Counted from the first letter of the stretch, positions 53,338-63,051 are shown. The stretch is 64,000 nt of DNA from Lachnospiraceae bacterium (GCA_030524635.1 JAUNGG010000006.1:31442-95441); one strand, 5' to 3'. Made by a program: numbers and translations. Notes: generated by a model from the sequence alone, not told the origin.

Positions 53338-53958
53338 ATGAATCCAAATACATTTCCCACCAAAGGAAATCTGATTCTGGCGAAAAATTCCCTGTCCCTG
53401 GCCAGACTTGGTTATGGGCTGATGGATAAAAAGCGGAACATTCTGATTCGGGAGCTGATGGGACTGATCGACCAGGCAAAGGATATCCAGTCCGAGATTG
53501 ACGCTACCTTTACTGAAGCCTACCGGGCTCTCCAGCAGGCCAATATTGAAATGGGAATCAATTATGTCCAGGAGGCCAGCATGACCATCCCCCTGGAAGA
53601 ATCCATCAAGATCAAGGCCAGAAGCATCATGGGCACGGAGATCCCTCTGGTGCAGTACGCCGCCGCCCCCCTGACTCCCGCCTACGCCTTTGGTGACACC
53701 ACCCAGTCCTTAGACGAAGCCCGTGTCAAGTTTGAAAAGGTAAAGGATTTGACCATCAAGCTTTCCATGGTAGAAAACTCTGCCTACCGCCTGGCCTCCA
53801 GCATTAAAAAGACACAAAAGCGGGCCAACGCCCTAAAGAACATCACCATCCCAACCTACGAGACCTTGACCAGGGATATTACCAACGCCCTGGAAGAAAA
53901 GGATCGGGAAGAGTTTACCAGACTGAAGGTGATTAAGCGGACGAAAGCCGGGCAGTAA
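53338..53958 (+). CDS. ntpD: V-type ATP synthase subunit D
   Basis: A 206-residue central-stalk shaft subunit formed by two long helices: NTFPTKGNLILAKNSLSLAR at the N-terminus and RLASSIKKTQKRANALKNIT at the C-terminus, both family hallmarks. It rotates inside the A3B3 head. It is the last gene of the operon, 11 nt after B, and a terminator follows. Confidence 0.95.
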   Translation: MNPNTFPTKGNLILAKNSLSLARLGYGLMDKKRNILIRELMGLIDQAKDIQSEIDATFTEAYRALQQANIEMGINYVQEASMTIPLEESIKIKARSIMGTEIPLVQYAAAPLTPAYAFGDTTQSLDEARVKFEKVKDLTIKLSMVENSAYRLASSIKKTQKRANALKNITIPTYETLTRDITNALEEKDREEFTRLKVIKRTKAGQ

Positions 53959-53963
53959 ACAAA

Positions 53964-54013
53964 AGAAAACCTTCAGAAGACATATGAGCGCATCTGCCTT
54001 CTGAAGGTTTTCT
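53964..54013 (+). terminator. V-ATPase operon terminator
   Basis: AGAAAACCTTCAGAAG (53964-53979) / CTTCTGAAGGTTTTCT (53998-54013), a 16-bp perfect stem, followed by TATTGGTTTTCTT. Confidence 0.92.
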
Positions 54014-54139
54014 TATTGGTTTTCTTATCAGTTATCTTAAAATATACAAACAATCGTAAAACTTTTATCCCTTGCAATACCTGAGATTCTGTTATATGAT
54101 TCTTATTAATCTACGAAAAGAAGAATCGAGGAATCTGCC

Positions 54140-54829
54140 ATGAAATCAATCATTCATCATACCCTGGGAATCCTGTGTGCCTTCTGCCTGATGTTCATCC
54201 TGCTCATCACCTCGGTAGAGGCAGTATGCTACTGGACTCCTGGATACTTTGAAAAAGAATACACCAAATACCAGGTACTGGACGACCTGCCGGAAATGAC
54301 CATGGAGGATCTGTTACAGGTCACCGATGAGATGATGGATTACCTGAAAGGAAACCGTGAGGACCTTCACGTATGGACCACCATGGGCGGCCAGCACCGG
54401 GAATTTTTTACAGATCGTGAGATTGCCCATATGGAAGATGTCCAGGGACTTTTCCTGGCCGCCATCTTCCTGCGAAGAATCTGTCTGGCCTTCATCGCGC
54501 TGTCCGTTCTGGCAATTGCCATAACCGGCGGCAAGCTGCGCCAGGTCCTGCCCAAAACCATATTTGCCGGAACACTGCTCTTTTTCGCCATTGCAGCGGT
54601 TCTGGGGCTGATCGTATCCACCGACTTTTCCAAATACTTTATTGTTTTCCACCATATCTTCTTTGACAATGACTTATGGATCCTGGACCCTTCCGTGGAC
54701 ATGCTGATCAATATCGTGCCGGAAGGCTTTTTCAGCGACACTGCCGCCCGCATTATTATCACCTACGGGGTATCGGCTGTGCTTGTCCTGGCTGCTTCCT
54801 TCCTGCTTAAGAAGAAGTGGAGGAAATGA
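54140..54829 (+). CDS. TIGR01906/DUF1461 family membrane protein
   Basis: A 229-residue membrane protein with four predicted helices (about 8-28, 112-135, 145-165, 205-225). The family signature FHHIFFDNDLWILDPSVDML is at about 175-195, followed by NIVPEGFF. The function is unknown; in other Firmicutes, members include lipid-modifying Lit proteins, which need the same His and acidic residues, so a lipoprotein-modification role is conceivable. It is 37 nt upstream of a DacA-type gene. Confidence 0.88.
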   Translation: MKSIIHHTLGILCAFCLMFILLITSVEAVCYWTPGYFEKEYTKYQVLDDLPEMTMEDLLQVTDEMMDYLKGNREDLHVWTTMGGQHREFFTDREIAHMEDVQGLFLAAIFLRRICLAFIALSVLAIAITGGKLRQVLPKTIFAGTLLFFAIAAVLGLIVSTDFSKYFIVFHHIFFDNDLWILDPSVDMLINIVPEGFFSDTAARIIITYGVSAVLVLAASFLLKKKWRK

Positions 54830-54866
54830 TTGCAGATGCCTAACATGTAAGGAGACTTTTTTATTC

Positions 54867-56573
54867 ATGAAAAAAACACATTTCCGATTGCTGTCCGTAT
54901 TGTTTGCCCTGTGCCTGTCTGCGGCCGGCCCAGGTGATTTTCCATTCTCTGCATCCAGGGAAACTGCCCATGACCAGAACCTTTTTTCCTGGACACTGCC
55001 AGAGCTGACACTCACCGCCTATGCTTCCGCCTCCTGGCCGGAATCTCCGGAGATCCAGGCGGACGGCGGCATTCTGGTAGATGCAGACTCCGGCGCTGTC
55101 CTTTTTGAAAAAAATGCAGACCAGGCCTACTATCCTGCCAGCATCACCAAGATCCTGACCGCTCTCGTCATCATTGAAAACTGTGATCTGGATGATATCG
55201 TCACCTTCTCCAACCGCGCCGTCAATGATGTGGAATCCGGCAGCTCCAACATGGGCGCCCTGGAAGGCGACCAGCTCAGCGTCCGTGACTGCCTCTATGG
55301 GCTGATGCTGGCCTCTGCCAATGAAGCTGCCAATGCCTTAGCCGAGCATTGTGCTGGCTCCATCGAAGCCTTCGTGGATATGATGAATCAAAAGGCAAGG
55401 GAGCTTGGCTGCACCGGCAGCAATTTTGCCAATCCCAGCGGATTAAATAACGAAAATCACTACACTACTGCACGGGATATGTCTATCATCATGAAAGCAG
55501 CCATTGAAAATCCCACCTTTCTGGAAATCGATGGCTCTTTATATTGGAAGCATGCTCCCATTCAGCGGTACCCCGACCCGGATGATCCCTATAATACCAT
55601 CTATGCCCACCATTCCATGCTGAAGAAAAATGACTCCCGCTACTATGCCGGAGCCTTTGCCGGAAAGACCGGCTATACTTCCCTGGCTGGAAATACTCTG
55701 GTAACCTGCGCCAAGCGGGATGACATGACCCTGATCTGTGTGATCCTAAATGGCCATCAGACCCATTACCAGGACACAAAAACCCTGTTTGACTACGGAT
55801 TCCGCAGCTTTAAGACACGCCCGGTTTCCGAATATGACCATTCCTATACCTCCATTGAAAACGATATGACCATTGCAGGGTTAACTGCCAGTCCGATTTC
55901 CACCCTTTCCCTTGGAAAAAACTGCTATGTCACTCTGCCTCAGACAGCTGATTTTAATGATATGGAAACCGAATTAAACTATCAGTTAGAGCCTTCCGCC
56001 CCCGCCGGCAGCATTGCCCAGATCTCGTACTACTATGCCGGCCGAAATGTTGGCTCCTCCTATCTGATGATCAAAAATACAAAGGATTCCATAGCCCGGA
56101 TGGAAGATGCCGCTGCAAAGCTTTCCTCCGCAGAAACAGTAGGAATCCCGGAGCCGACCACAAAATCCATGGACACAGAAGCCATCGAGGCGGAGGATGC
56201 CGCAGGATCCCCTATGGCGGTAGGCGAAACCATGGCAGCAGATGCTGAAGGCCTTCCTGACGAAACCAACGATTTCAGCCGGAGCACAGAAGGCTTTTCT
56301 CTCTCCCACTTTCTGCGGACCCACCTGCACATTTCCGCCGCTTTTTGGATTGCTCTGGCAGTTACAGCGGCTTTAGCCGCTATCATTACCGCCATTGTTC
56401 TGATCAAGCTTCATCTGGATAAAAAGGAGGAAGAAGAGCGGTATCTCCGCCAGGAACGGAGGCTGAAACGCTTAAAGGATATCGGCTTCTCCCAGTCTGA
56501 GTTTGACAAGATCGTAGATGAACGGAAAAACTCCTCCTACCGCGCACCAAAGCAGAAACGCCGAAGAAAATAA
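54867..56573 (+). CDS. D-alanyl-D-alanine carboxypeptidase (PBP5/DacA type)
   Basis: A 568-residue penicillin-binding protein. Signal peptide near 1-22. Peptidase S11 motifs: SITKILTALVIIE (SxxK), SANEAANALA (SxN) and FAGKTGYTS (KTG). A C-terminal extension has an acidic/Ser-rich linker, a membrane helix near 490-515 (FWIALAVTAALAAIITAIVL) and a basic cytoplasmic tail ending PKQKRRRK. This replaces the amphipathic anchor of classical PBP5. It trims pentapeptides of peptidoglycan. ATG at 54867 follows AAGGAGA. Confidence 0.93.
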   Translation: MKKTHFRLLSVLFALCLSAAGPGDFPFSASRETAHDQNLFSWTLPELTLTAYASASWPESPEIQADGGILVDADSGAVLFEKNADQAYYPASITKILTALVIIENCDLDDIVTFSNRAVNDVESGSSNMGALEGDQLSVRDCLYGLMLASANEAANALAEHCAGSIEAFVDMMNQKARELGCTGSNFANPSGLNNENHYTTARDMSIIMKAAIENPTFLEIDGSLYWKHAPIQRYPDPDDPYNTIYAHHSMLKKNDSRYYAGAFAGKTGYTSLAGNTLVTCAKRDDMTLICVILNGHQTHYQDTKTLFDYGFRSFKTRPVSEYDHSYTSIENDMTIAGLTASPISTLSLGKNCYVTLPQTADFNDMETELNYQLEPSAPAGSIAQISYYYAGRNVGSSYLMIKNTKDSIARMEDAAAKLSSAETVGIPEPTTKSMDTEAIEAEDAAGSPMAVGETMAADAEGLPDETNDFSRSTEGFSLSHFLRTHLHISAAFWIALAVTAALAAIITAIVLIKLHLDKKEEEERYLRQERRLKRLKDIGFSQSEFDKIVDERKNSSYRAPKQKRRRK

Positions 56574-56596
56574 ACAGAACCTTAACGCATTCCCTC

Positions 56597-56625
56597 TTGG
56601 ACTTCCTCTGCCCTTCGGTTATAAT
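56597..56625 (+). promoter_or_regulatory. Promoter of the KdpDE-like genes
   Basis: TTGGAC (56597-56602), 17 nt, TATAAT (56620-56625), followed by GGGGAGG ahead of the ATG at 56655. Confidence 0.7.
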
Positions 56626-56654
56626 CAAAATAATGGGGAGGTTTAGGAAAATAC

Positions 56655-57785
56655 ATGAAACAAAGCATGCATATATTTACAACAAACAAAAAAAAGAAAG
56701 AACGGATGTCCCGGCAGAATTTAATAAAAAACACACTTCTTACCATAGCAGTGCTGACCCTTGCAACCATACTTGCCATCCTGTTTTTTTACCTTGGAAA
56801 AAACACTACCAGCGTTGCCATCATCTATATCCTGGCAGTGGTATTCATCGCCCGCTATACAGAAGGCTACGCCCCTGGCATCATTGCTTCTTTTATCGGC
56901 GTGATCTGCGTAAACTATGTATTTACCTATCCGTTTATGAAGTTCAATTTCACCATGGATGGTTATCCGGTCACCTTCATGGGTATGATCATAATCTCCA
57001 GCCTGATCAGCACCATGACCTCTCATCTGAAACAGCAGAACAAGATCATCCAGGAGCGGGAAAAGCTGCTGATGGAGGCGGAAAAAGAAACCATGCGGGC
57101 CAATCTTCTGCGGGCAATCTCTCACGATCTGCGGACTCCGCTGACAGGAATCATCGGAACCTGCAGCACTTATCTGGATACGGAAAGTACCCTGTCTAAA
57201 AAGGACCAGAGTGACTTAATCCGCAATATTTATGAGGATGCCAACTGGCTCCTGAATATGGTAGAAAATCTTCTGACTATCACCCGGATCCGAACCAATG
57301 ACACCCCCATCCATAAGACCTCAGAGCTTCTGGAGGAGGTTGTTTCCGAGGCAGTGCAGCGGCTGCGGAAGCGGATCCCCGGAGTTGACATCCACATCCA
57401 GATACCGGATGATTTTATTATGATTCCTATGGATGCTACTTTGATCGAACAGGTTTTAATCAATCTGATGGAAAATGCCTACTACCACGGTGCCTCCGAC
57501 AAGCCGATCCTTCTGGAAGTATCGGTGGTGGATCATTCCGCCTGCTTTAAGGTCAAGGACCAGGGAAAAGGCATTCCAGAAGATAAGCTGTCTACTATCT
57601 TTGAAGGAAGCCCATCCACCCCAAATCACAGCGGCGATTCCAGAAAAGGAATGGGAATCGGGCTGACCATTTGCAGAACGATCATCACCGCACACGGCGG
57701 AGAAATCCATGCAGGAAATTATGAAAATGGAGCAGAACTAACCTTCTGTCTGCCGATTGAGGAGGAAATCATACATGAATCTTAA
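56655..57785 (+). CDS. KdpD-like sensor histidine kinase (short form)
   Basis: A 376-residue kinase that lacks the N-terminal KdpD UspA-like part. The DUF4118 membrane region (about 20-115, four helices; FYLGKNTTSVAIIYILAVVF and NYVFTYPFMKFNFTMDGYPV) is followed by HisKA with LLRAISHDLRTPLTGIIGTC and HATPase (INLMENAYYHGA, GMGIGLTICRTIITAHGG). No kdpFABC pump genes are in the window. It overlaps the regulator gene by 11 nt. Confidence 0.92.
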   Translation: MKQSMHIFTTNKKKKERMSRQNLIKNTLLTIAVLTLATILAILFFYLGKNTTSVAIIYILAVVFIARYTEGYAPGIIASFIGVICVNYVFTYPFMKFNFTMDGYPVTFMGMIIISSLISTMTSHLKQQNKIIQEREKLLMEAEKETMRANLLRAISHDLRTPLTGIIGTCSTYLDTESTLSKKDQSDLIRNIYEDANWLLNMVENLLTITRIRTNDTPIHKTSELLEEVVSEAVQRLRKRIPGVDIHIQIPDDFIMIPMDATLIEQVLINLMENAYYHGASDKPILLEVSVVDHSACFKVKDQGKGIPEDKLSTIFEGSPSTPNHSGDSRKGMGIGLTICRTIITAHGGEIHAGNYENGAELTFCLPIEEEIIHES

Positions 57786-58488
57786 GCCCACTATTATTGT
57801 AATTGAAGATGAAAAAAGCATCTGCAACTTTATCGAAACCACACTGACGGCACACAACTATAAGGTAATCACAGCATCCACCGGACAGGAGGGATTATCC
57901 TGTATCACCTCCTGCTTTCCGGACCTGGTGCTTCTGGACTTAGGCCTTCCCGATATCGATGGCATCGAGGTGGTAAAGCAGGTCCGCAGCTGGTCCATGA
58001 TCCCCATTATCGTGATCTCTGCCAGAACCCAGGAGCAGGAAAAGGTGCTGGCTCTGGATACCGGATGTGACGATTACATCACCAAGCCCTTCGGCACCTC
58101 TGAGCTGCTGGCACGCATCCGCACCGCGCTCCGCCATCAGCAGCATCTGACAGGCAATGGGATGATAAATACAGAACCCATCTACTCCTACGATGACCTG
58201 ACCATTGATTTTTCCAAACGCCTTGTTACCCTGGCCGGTCAGGAGATCCATCTGACCCAAATCGAATATAAGCTGGTATCTCTTCTGGCAAAAAACGGCG
58301 GACGGGTGCTGACCTATGATTACATCATCAACCACATCTGGGGACCATATGCAGACAATAACAACAACCAGATCCTCCGTGTCAATATGGCCCATATCCG
58401 CAGAAAGCTGGAGAAAAACCCGGCAGAGCCAAACTATATCTTCACGGAGATCGGTGTGGGCTACCGGATGCGGGAAAGCCAGCAGTAA
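57775..58488 (+). CDS. KdpE-like OmpR-family response regulator
   Basis: A 237-residue protein. ATG at 57775 follows GAGGAGG. The receiver domain has Asp55 (LVLLDLGLPDIDG) and ends DDYITKPFGTSELLARIRTA. The C-terminal winged helix is at about 135-237 (HLTQIEYKLVSLLAKNGGRV and RVNMAHIRRKLEKNPAEPNY). It works with the overlapping kinase; the target genes are unknown. Confidence 0.94.
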   Translation: MNLKPTIIVIEDEKSICNFIETTLTAHNYKVITASTGQEGLSCITSCFPDLVLLDLGLPDIDGIEVVKQVRSWSMIPIIVISARTQEQEKVLALDTGCDDYITKPFGTSELLARIRTALRHQQHLTGNGMINTEPIYSYDDLTIDFSKRLVTLAGQEIHLTQIEYKLVSLLAKNGGRVLTYDYIINHIWGPYADNNNNQILRVNMAHIRRKLEKNPAEPNYIFTEIGVGYRMRESQQ

Positions 58489-58503
58489 ACAGCTTCGTAA
58501 GCT

Positions 58504-58547
58504 TAAAAAGTCCAGAATCAGCTACTCCGCTGTCCTGGACTTTTTTG
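58504..58547. terminator. Bidirectional terminator after the KdpE-like gene
   Basis: AAAAAGTCCAG / CTGGACTTTTTT with inner AGC/GCT. It covers the stop codon (58522-58524) of the convergent exonuclease gene. Confidence 0.88.
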
Positions 58548-59538
58548 CCTGACGCTTTATTTTATTTTTCTCGGTCCGCCGCTGCTTCATCTCATCCCGC
58601 TTTTCTGCGATGGCAGCCGCCCCCGCCTCATCCACCAGCTTCGTGGTCCGAATGGCAAATACACCGCCGGACTCCGCCTTCTTGATCCGTATCTTCCCCC
58701 TCACCAGCCCATGCTCCGGGCACACAGCCAGACATACATATAATCTGGAATTTACGGCAAACCAGCGAATCTTCTTCCGAAGCATCCTCCGGCAGCGGCA
58801 GCAGATCATATCATTAACCCGCTTATCCGCCATAGCCTCTTCCTTCACCTCAAATTCCCGTGACACATACTTGGTATAATCAGAAAATGCTCCGTAAGCC
58901 GGGAAGGAAAGGGTGATCTCCTCCTCTTCCACCTCCGGAATCCGGTAATAATCCATGGAAAGGAACGCTTTCACCGGCGCAAAATCCATCCTGGACATGA
59001 TCTGCCCTGTATAATACGCGTCATCTAATGCATGGTGAAAGGGCTTCGCCTCATCGATGGGCACCTCCATGATCTCTACCGCCTGATCTAAAGACAGCTT
59101 CTCCTTCCCATTCCCATACCGCAGACTGAAAAGCTTCTGCAGGTCATAATACAAAAGGGGCATGGGAAATGGGATCTCCAACCCGTAGTACACCATATTC
59201 CGCTGCAGCTCCGTCAGATCCATAGAACCCCAGGTCACAAACCGGTAGTCCTCTCCAGAATCCCCGCACCACTCCAGAAACTGATTCATCGCCTGCTCAA
59301 AAGGTACGCCCTCCCTCCGCAGCGTTTCCATATCCAGGTGGGTTACTTCTGAAATTTTATAATGAAGCTGTGTATATACGGTAGGGCAGACCAACTGCCG
59401 GAATTCACTGATCTGCTTCCGGTTCTCATCCAGCTTTACCGCCCCGATCTCGATCACTTCAAATGGGAAATGGTCTACCGCCCCTTCCTTTCCCCTGGGG
59501 CTCTGATTCCATTCCAGGTCAAACACAATGTAATTCAT
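58522..59538 (-). CDS. 3'-5' exonuclease (DEDDh family)
   Basis: A 338-residue exonuclease. Exo I motif MNYIVFDLEWNQ (Asp7, Glu9), Exo II with WGSMDLTELQRNMVYYGL, Exo III PFHHALDDAYYTGQIMSRM with His and Asp. A C-terminal part of about 130 residues includes a CCRCRR zinc-like motif (about residue 247) and ends in a Lys/Arg-rich tail. It is similar to KapD-type exonucleases. Its stop lies inside the shared terminator. Confidence 0.88.
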   Translation of the reverse strand: MNYIVFDLEWNQSPRGKEGAVDHFPFEVIEIGAVKLDENRKQISEFRQLVCPTVYTQLHYKISEVTHLDMETLRREGVPFEQAMNQFLEWCGDSGEDYRFVTWGSMDLTELQRNMVYYGLEIPFPMPLLYYDLQKLFSLRYGNGKEKLSLDQAVEIMEVPIDEAKPFHHALDDAYYTGQIMSRMDFAPVKAFLSMDYYRIPEVEEEEITLSFPAYGAFSDYTKYVSREFEVKEEAMADKRVNDMICCRCRRMLRKKIRWFAVNSRLYVCLAVCPEHGLVRGKIRIKKAESGGVFAIRTTKLVDEAGAAAIAEKRDEMKQRRTEKNKIKRQAKKSRTAE

Positions 59539-59706
59539 AATTCTCTCCGCATGATAGCTAAAATTGCCATTTACTACTTATCATGCCCCGTTTGAGGCTG
59601 ACGATGCTTCCATTCTAGCATAAATCGGGGTTTCTTTCAATGTTTCTTAAAATACTGTTATTGGTTGCAGCCGGTCTCACCATTTCTACGTATGTTATTC
59701 TTCCGC

Positions 59707-61752
59707 TTATTCTGCTGTTTGCTCTGTTTTTTGAACGTTATCCCTCAATACCCCTTTCCGCATCCGCTTCTCCCGATACATATTTTCATCTGCAAGATGC
59801 ATCAAAACATGATAATCCTGCTCATCCATGGGATAACATGCATATCCCACAGAAAACTCAACTGACACAGCCAGATCAGGATTATCACTTATAAAGGTCT
59901 CTCCCCGCCGGGATTCTAACGCAGCAATTGTTTCCTCCAGTTTCGCCTTCGAATCATATCCGTACAGAAACATCACAAACTCATCCCCGCCAAGCCTTGC
60001 GCAAACCGAATGCCCCGCCGCAGTTTCAGCCATCATACTGCCGATTCGCTTCAGATATTCATCTCCGATATGGTGCCCATGGATATCATTGATCTTTTTC
60101 AGCCCATCTGCATCCAGCATGACCATAGCACCACAGCCAACCCTCTCCGGATGTAAAAACAACGCATCCAGTTTGCTTGTAAATCCTCTGCGGTTATACA
60201 ATTTCGTCAGACTGTCCTGGCTGCTCTGCTCCCTGAGCGCACTGATCTCATTCCACCACAAAGACACATCGGTCACATAATAGGTAATGCTTTGTTCATC
60301 AGTAAAGGTTTCTATGCGAAGATACTTATTCTCTCCATTCCAGTTATATTGATAAACCTGCTCCTCCGGATTCATGCAGTAAGCTGCTGCCTGTTCCAAC
60401 CGATGTCTTACAAGCTGTGATAATTCCATCTGAGAAGCCGCTTCCTGCTCCTGGATTCCTAATATCTCCAGCATGCGTTCATTGATAAACTCTTTTTTAT
60501 AAAACAAATCATATTCAAAGATTCCGATGGGGATCCGTCCTCTGATAATCACGTTTGACAGCCTGTGCCAGCTTAGCCGGATACTTTTCAAAAGCTGGTT
60601 AATGTAGAGAATCAATTCATCAAATTCCTGAATACCCGTATTGATCGTTATATTATCCAAATTTCCTTCCTCGATCTTTTTCAGATCATTTACAATAAAG
60701 GTCAGATTATTCGATAATTTCTTATCTGCATACCATACAATAATGCTGATAACAGCAATCGCTACAAGCGCCATATACAGCAGAACGATAATTGTTGACT
60801 GAATCGAACTTCGCAGAGAATCATCCGATAAGTAAGTCCGAATCAGCAGATAACTGCCATATGGCTTCAGGTATACACAATACCTCTGCCCGTTAAACAC
60901 ATAATGAAAGGCTTTCACCGCTGCATTCGTCTGCTTACTTTGAATCGTCTCTCCAGGATTCTCTTCTATATTTTTTTCTATATTTTTTTCTATATCCTCT
61001 GTATTTCCTTTGATATCTTCAATGTCCTCTTTAATCTCTCCACTTATCGTCCTCCCAGCCAGATTCTCTGCAGTTGAAGCAATGATCCTTCCCTGATCTG
61101 CATCAACGATATAAACATGTCCCCGCAGATCCATAGGAAGCTCTGAGATCACATTTTCAAGACTCTTATCATTAATCTCCTGCAGTATCCTTCTGGGTTC
61201 CATTCCGATCTGCACGATTCCGCTTCCATCCTCCATCCAGACTGCAGCATACTGCATTTCCTTTCCCTTGGTCGTATTCGGTGTGATCTCCTGACAAAGC
61301 TTCAGAGATGGATCATCCAGCATCGGAAGGAAAAACATCATCTGTTCTCCGGAATGAAACGTATAGCCGTAATATTCCGGATGGGTACCTGCATAAATTT
61401 CCCCCTCTGTAGTAAAATAATGAATTTCATCCACATTCAGCTTGGCTGCCAGCTCTCTCGTCTGTGCAAGGTTCGTAGTCACAGATGGATAATACTGTAC
61501 AAAATACGCTGCCAGATCAGCAGCCCGAATACACTTTTCTGAAAAATCCTGTTTCTCCCGCTCCAGATCCTCCTCATTATGTCTGATCACCTGCTCCAAC
61601 TGCCCAAAAACCTCTTCCGAACTTTCTTTCTGGCTCTGGTGCAGTATATACAGCTGCAGCAGAATATTGGCTGGAAGAATCAATATAATTAAAATCAGTA
61701 TCATAAGCCTTGCCAGTCTTGGCAGCGTTTTTTTAATACTGCTGTTTTTCAT
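59707..61752 (-). CDS. Membrane diguanylate cyclase (sensor + PAS-like + GGDEF)
   Basis: A 681-residue protein started at 61752 (GGGGGAAAGG upstream). Membrane helix near 15-37, extracytoplasmic Cache-like sensor domain (about 40-330), second helix near 332-355, HAMP-like linker, a PAS-like section (FEYDLFYKKEFINERMLEIL) and C-terminal GGDEF (ARLGGDEFVMF, active site intact; RGFTSKLDALFLHPERVGCG). It makes cyclic di-GMP. A KNIE-type tandem repeat (12-nt unit) lies in the sensor domain at about 60.97 kb. Confidence 0.92.
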   Translation of the reverse strand: MKNSSIKKTLPRLARLMILILIILILPANILLQLYILHQSQKESSEEVFGQLEQVIRHNEEDLEREKQDFSEKCIRAADLAAYFVQYYPSVTTNLAQTRELAAKLNVDEIHYFTTEGEIYAGTHPEYYGYTFHSGEQMMFFLPMLDDPSLKLCQEITPNTTKGKEMQYAAVWMEDGSGIVQIGMEPRRILQEINDKSLENVISELPMDLRGHVYIVDADQGRIIASTAENLAGRTISGEIKEDIEDIKGNTEDIEKNIEKNIEENPGETIQSKQTNAAVKAFHYVFNGQRYCVYLKPYGSYLLIRTYLSDDSLRSSIQSTIIVLLYMALVAIAVISIIVWYADKKLSNNLTFIVNDLKKIEEGNLDNITINTGIQEFDELILYINQLLKSIRLSWHRLSNVIIRGRIPIGIFEYDLFYKKEFINERMLEILGIQEQEAASQMELSQLVRHRLEQAAAYCMNPEEQVYQYNWNGENKYLRIETFTDEQSITYYVTDVSLWWNEISALREQSSQDSLTKLYNRRGFTSKLDALFLHPERVGCGAMVMLDADGLKKINDIHGHHIGDEYLKRIGSMMAETAAGHSVCARLGGDEFVMFLYGYDSKAKLEETIAALESRRGETFISDNPDLAVSVEFSVGYACYPMDEQDYHVLMHLADENMYREKRMRKGVLRDNVQKTEQTAE
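60962..60995. repeat. 12-nt tandem repeat inside the diguanylate cyclase gene
   Basis: About 2.6 copies of a TCTATATTTTTT unit, in frame, encoding repeated Lys-Asn-Ile-Glu in the sensor domain. Confidence 0.75.
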
Positions 61753-61786
61753 GCCCTTTCCCCCACAAATACTGTCTGACCTGTTG

Positions 61787-62011
61787 TTTCTAAAAAGCAG
61801 GCATTTTTTCTTCAAATATCTGCCTATTATCATATCATATCTGCAATTTTTCTTTCAACTATTTTGAATGGATTTAATGCACTGGCTATATCCTGTGGCT
61901 TAATATTAATTGACCTGCTGTTAAACTGGTTCAACAGCTTTGGATATTTCAGCAAGGAGGAGAACCGGCTCCATATGCAGGCCATGGGAGGCTGGGTTGG
62001 TGCTGGAACCG
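61787..62011 (+). other. Unassigned open stretch, possible gene remnant
   Basis: A start-less plus-strand frame reads as a membrane-like sequence (NGFNALAISCGLILIDLLLN, then FSKEENRLHMQAMGGWVGAG) and stops at 62009-62011. I do not recognise it. It may be the end of a decayed membrane protein or chance. Confidence 0.25.
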
Positions 62012-62106
62012 TCTGATTGCCCGCAAGCCCATTTGATCCGTGAAGCGGCACAAAAAATATACCGGCAGCCAATTTCTTAGAAAGAATGGATGCTGGTATG
62101 TACTAT

Positions 62107-63051
62107 TTATTCTCCAATTTCAGAGAAGATCCTACTAATGCTTTCAAATGTATGGATTGCCTTATTAAAATTCTGCTTTTCAGACGTGTAGAGCAGATCT
62201 TCATGCAGCGTCTCATATCTGCTTCTGATATCATCATCAAAATACTGTTTCCAGCTTTCAAAGTTGTATGCGCCAACTGGATCATATTCCTCAGAGATAT
62301 TTCTCTTCTGAAGGTAGTAGCCGTCAGTTTCTTTTGTTAGAATCAGTAATTCTTTAAGTCTGTCAGAATCCATCAGGAACTCCTGAACATCAAGTCGCTC
62401 AAATAGAACTGTAACATCGTATATATGACGAACCTTTCTCATCAGCGTACCACAGATAGCATGTCTCTTTACTGACATAACTTTATCAAGAAAAGTTCTT
62501 GTTACACTCAGGGTATTAACAGAAACCGCTTCCAGTTTAAATTCTGCAACAACATCATTCATTCCTTCGGATTCAAGATACTCCTGAATATAGGTCTTCA
62601 TTTCCCTTTTTGAAAAAGGATCTGGTCTGACACTGGAACCTATTTCAAGTTTGACTCGACAGGCATCCTTGTCTTCATTTTCCGGCCAAACATATGCACT
62701 TTTATTTCGATCATTGCGTTCAGATTCAATCTTTTCCATTTGAAAACCGTGAGCAATTGTATCTTCAATCCGTTTCAAAGCCTTGCTGTACTTCTTGTTG
62801 TTCATGTCATCAACAGGGATAAATGTGAGATCAATATCCTCCGAAAAGCGATTTATTGATCCCGGATAACATTTACTGAGAGAAGTACCGCCTTTGAATA
62901 CACACATATCCGCGTATTCACTGTTCTGCAGATTCTGCATCATCTTAACGATATAATAATCGCGCCGAACCGCATCATTTGGAATGCCTATATGATTTGC
63001 AACAATCGCTACGAGTTGATCAAACTCCTCTTTATGCTCGTGCAGATTCAT
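62107..63051 (-). CDS. AbiEii/AbiGii-family nucleotidyltransferase toxin
   Basis: A 314-residue protein started at 63051 with GGAGG 6 nt upstream. Nucleotidyltransferase motif: FKGGTSLSKCY (residues 52-62) followed by FSEDIDLTF with Asp72 and Asp74 as metal ligands. This is the AbiEii family signature. Known members add nucleotides to tRNA and stop growth during phage infection. It overlaps its antitoxin gene by 20 nt, as in other AbiE operons. Confidence 0.92.
   Translation of the reverse strand: MNLHEHKEEFDQLVAIVANHIGIPNDAVRRDYYIVKMMQNLQNSEYADMCVFKGGTSLSKCYPGSINRFSEDIDLTFIPVDDMNNKKYSKALKRIEDTIAHGFQMEKIESERNDRNKSAYVWPENEDKDACRVKLEIGSSVRPDPFSKREMKTYIQEYLESEGMNDVVAEFKLEAVSVNTLSVTRTFLDKVMSVKRHAICGTLMRKVRHIYDVTVLFERLDVQEFLMDSDRLKELLILTKETDGYYLQKRNISEEYDPVGAYNFESWKQYFDDDIRSRYETLHEDLLYTSEKQNFNKAIHTFESISRIFSEIGE

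Noticed and set aside
59640..59894. Plus-strand frame with a hydrophobic start overlapping the diguanylate cyclase end
   Set aside because: No ribosome site, and most of it is antisense to a well-supported gene.
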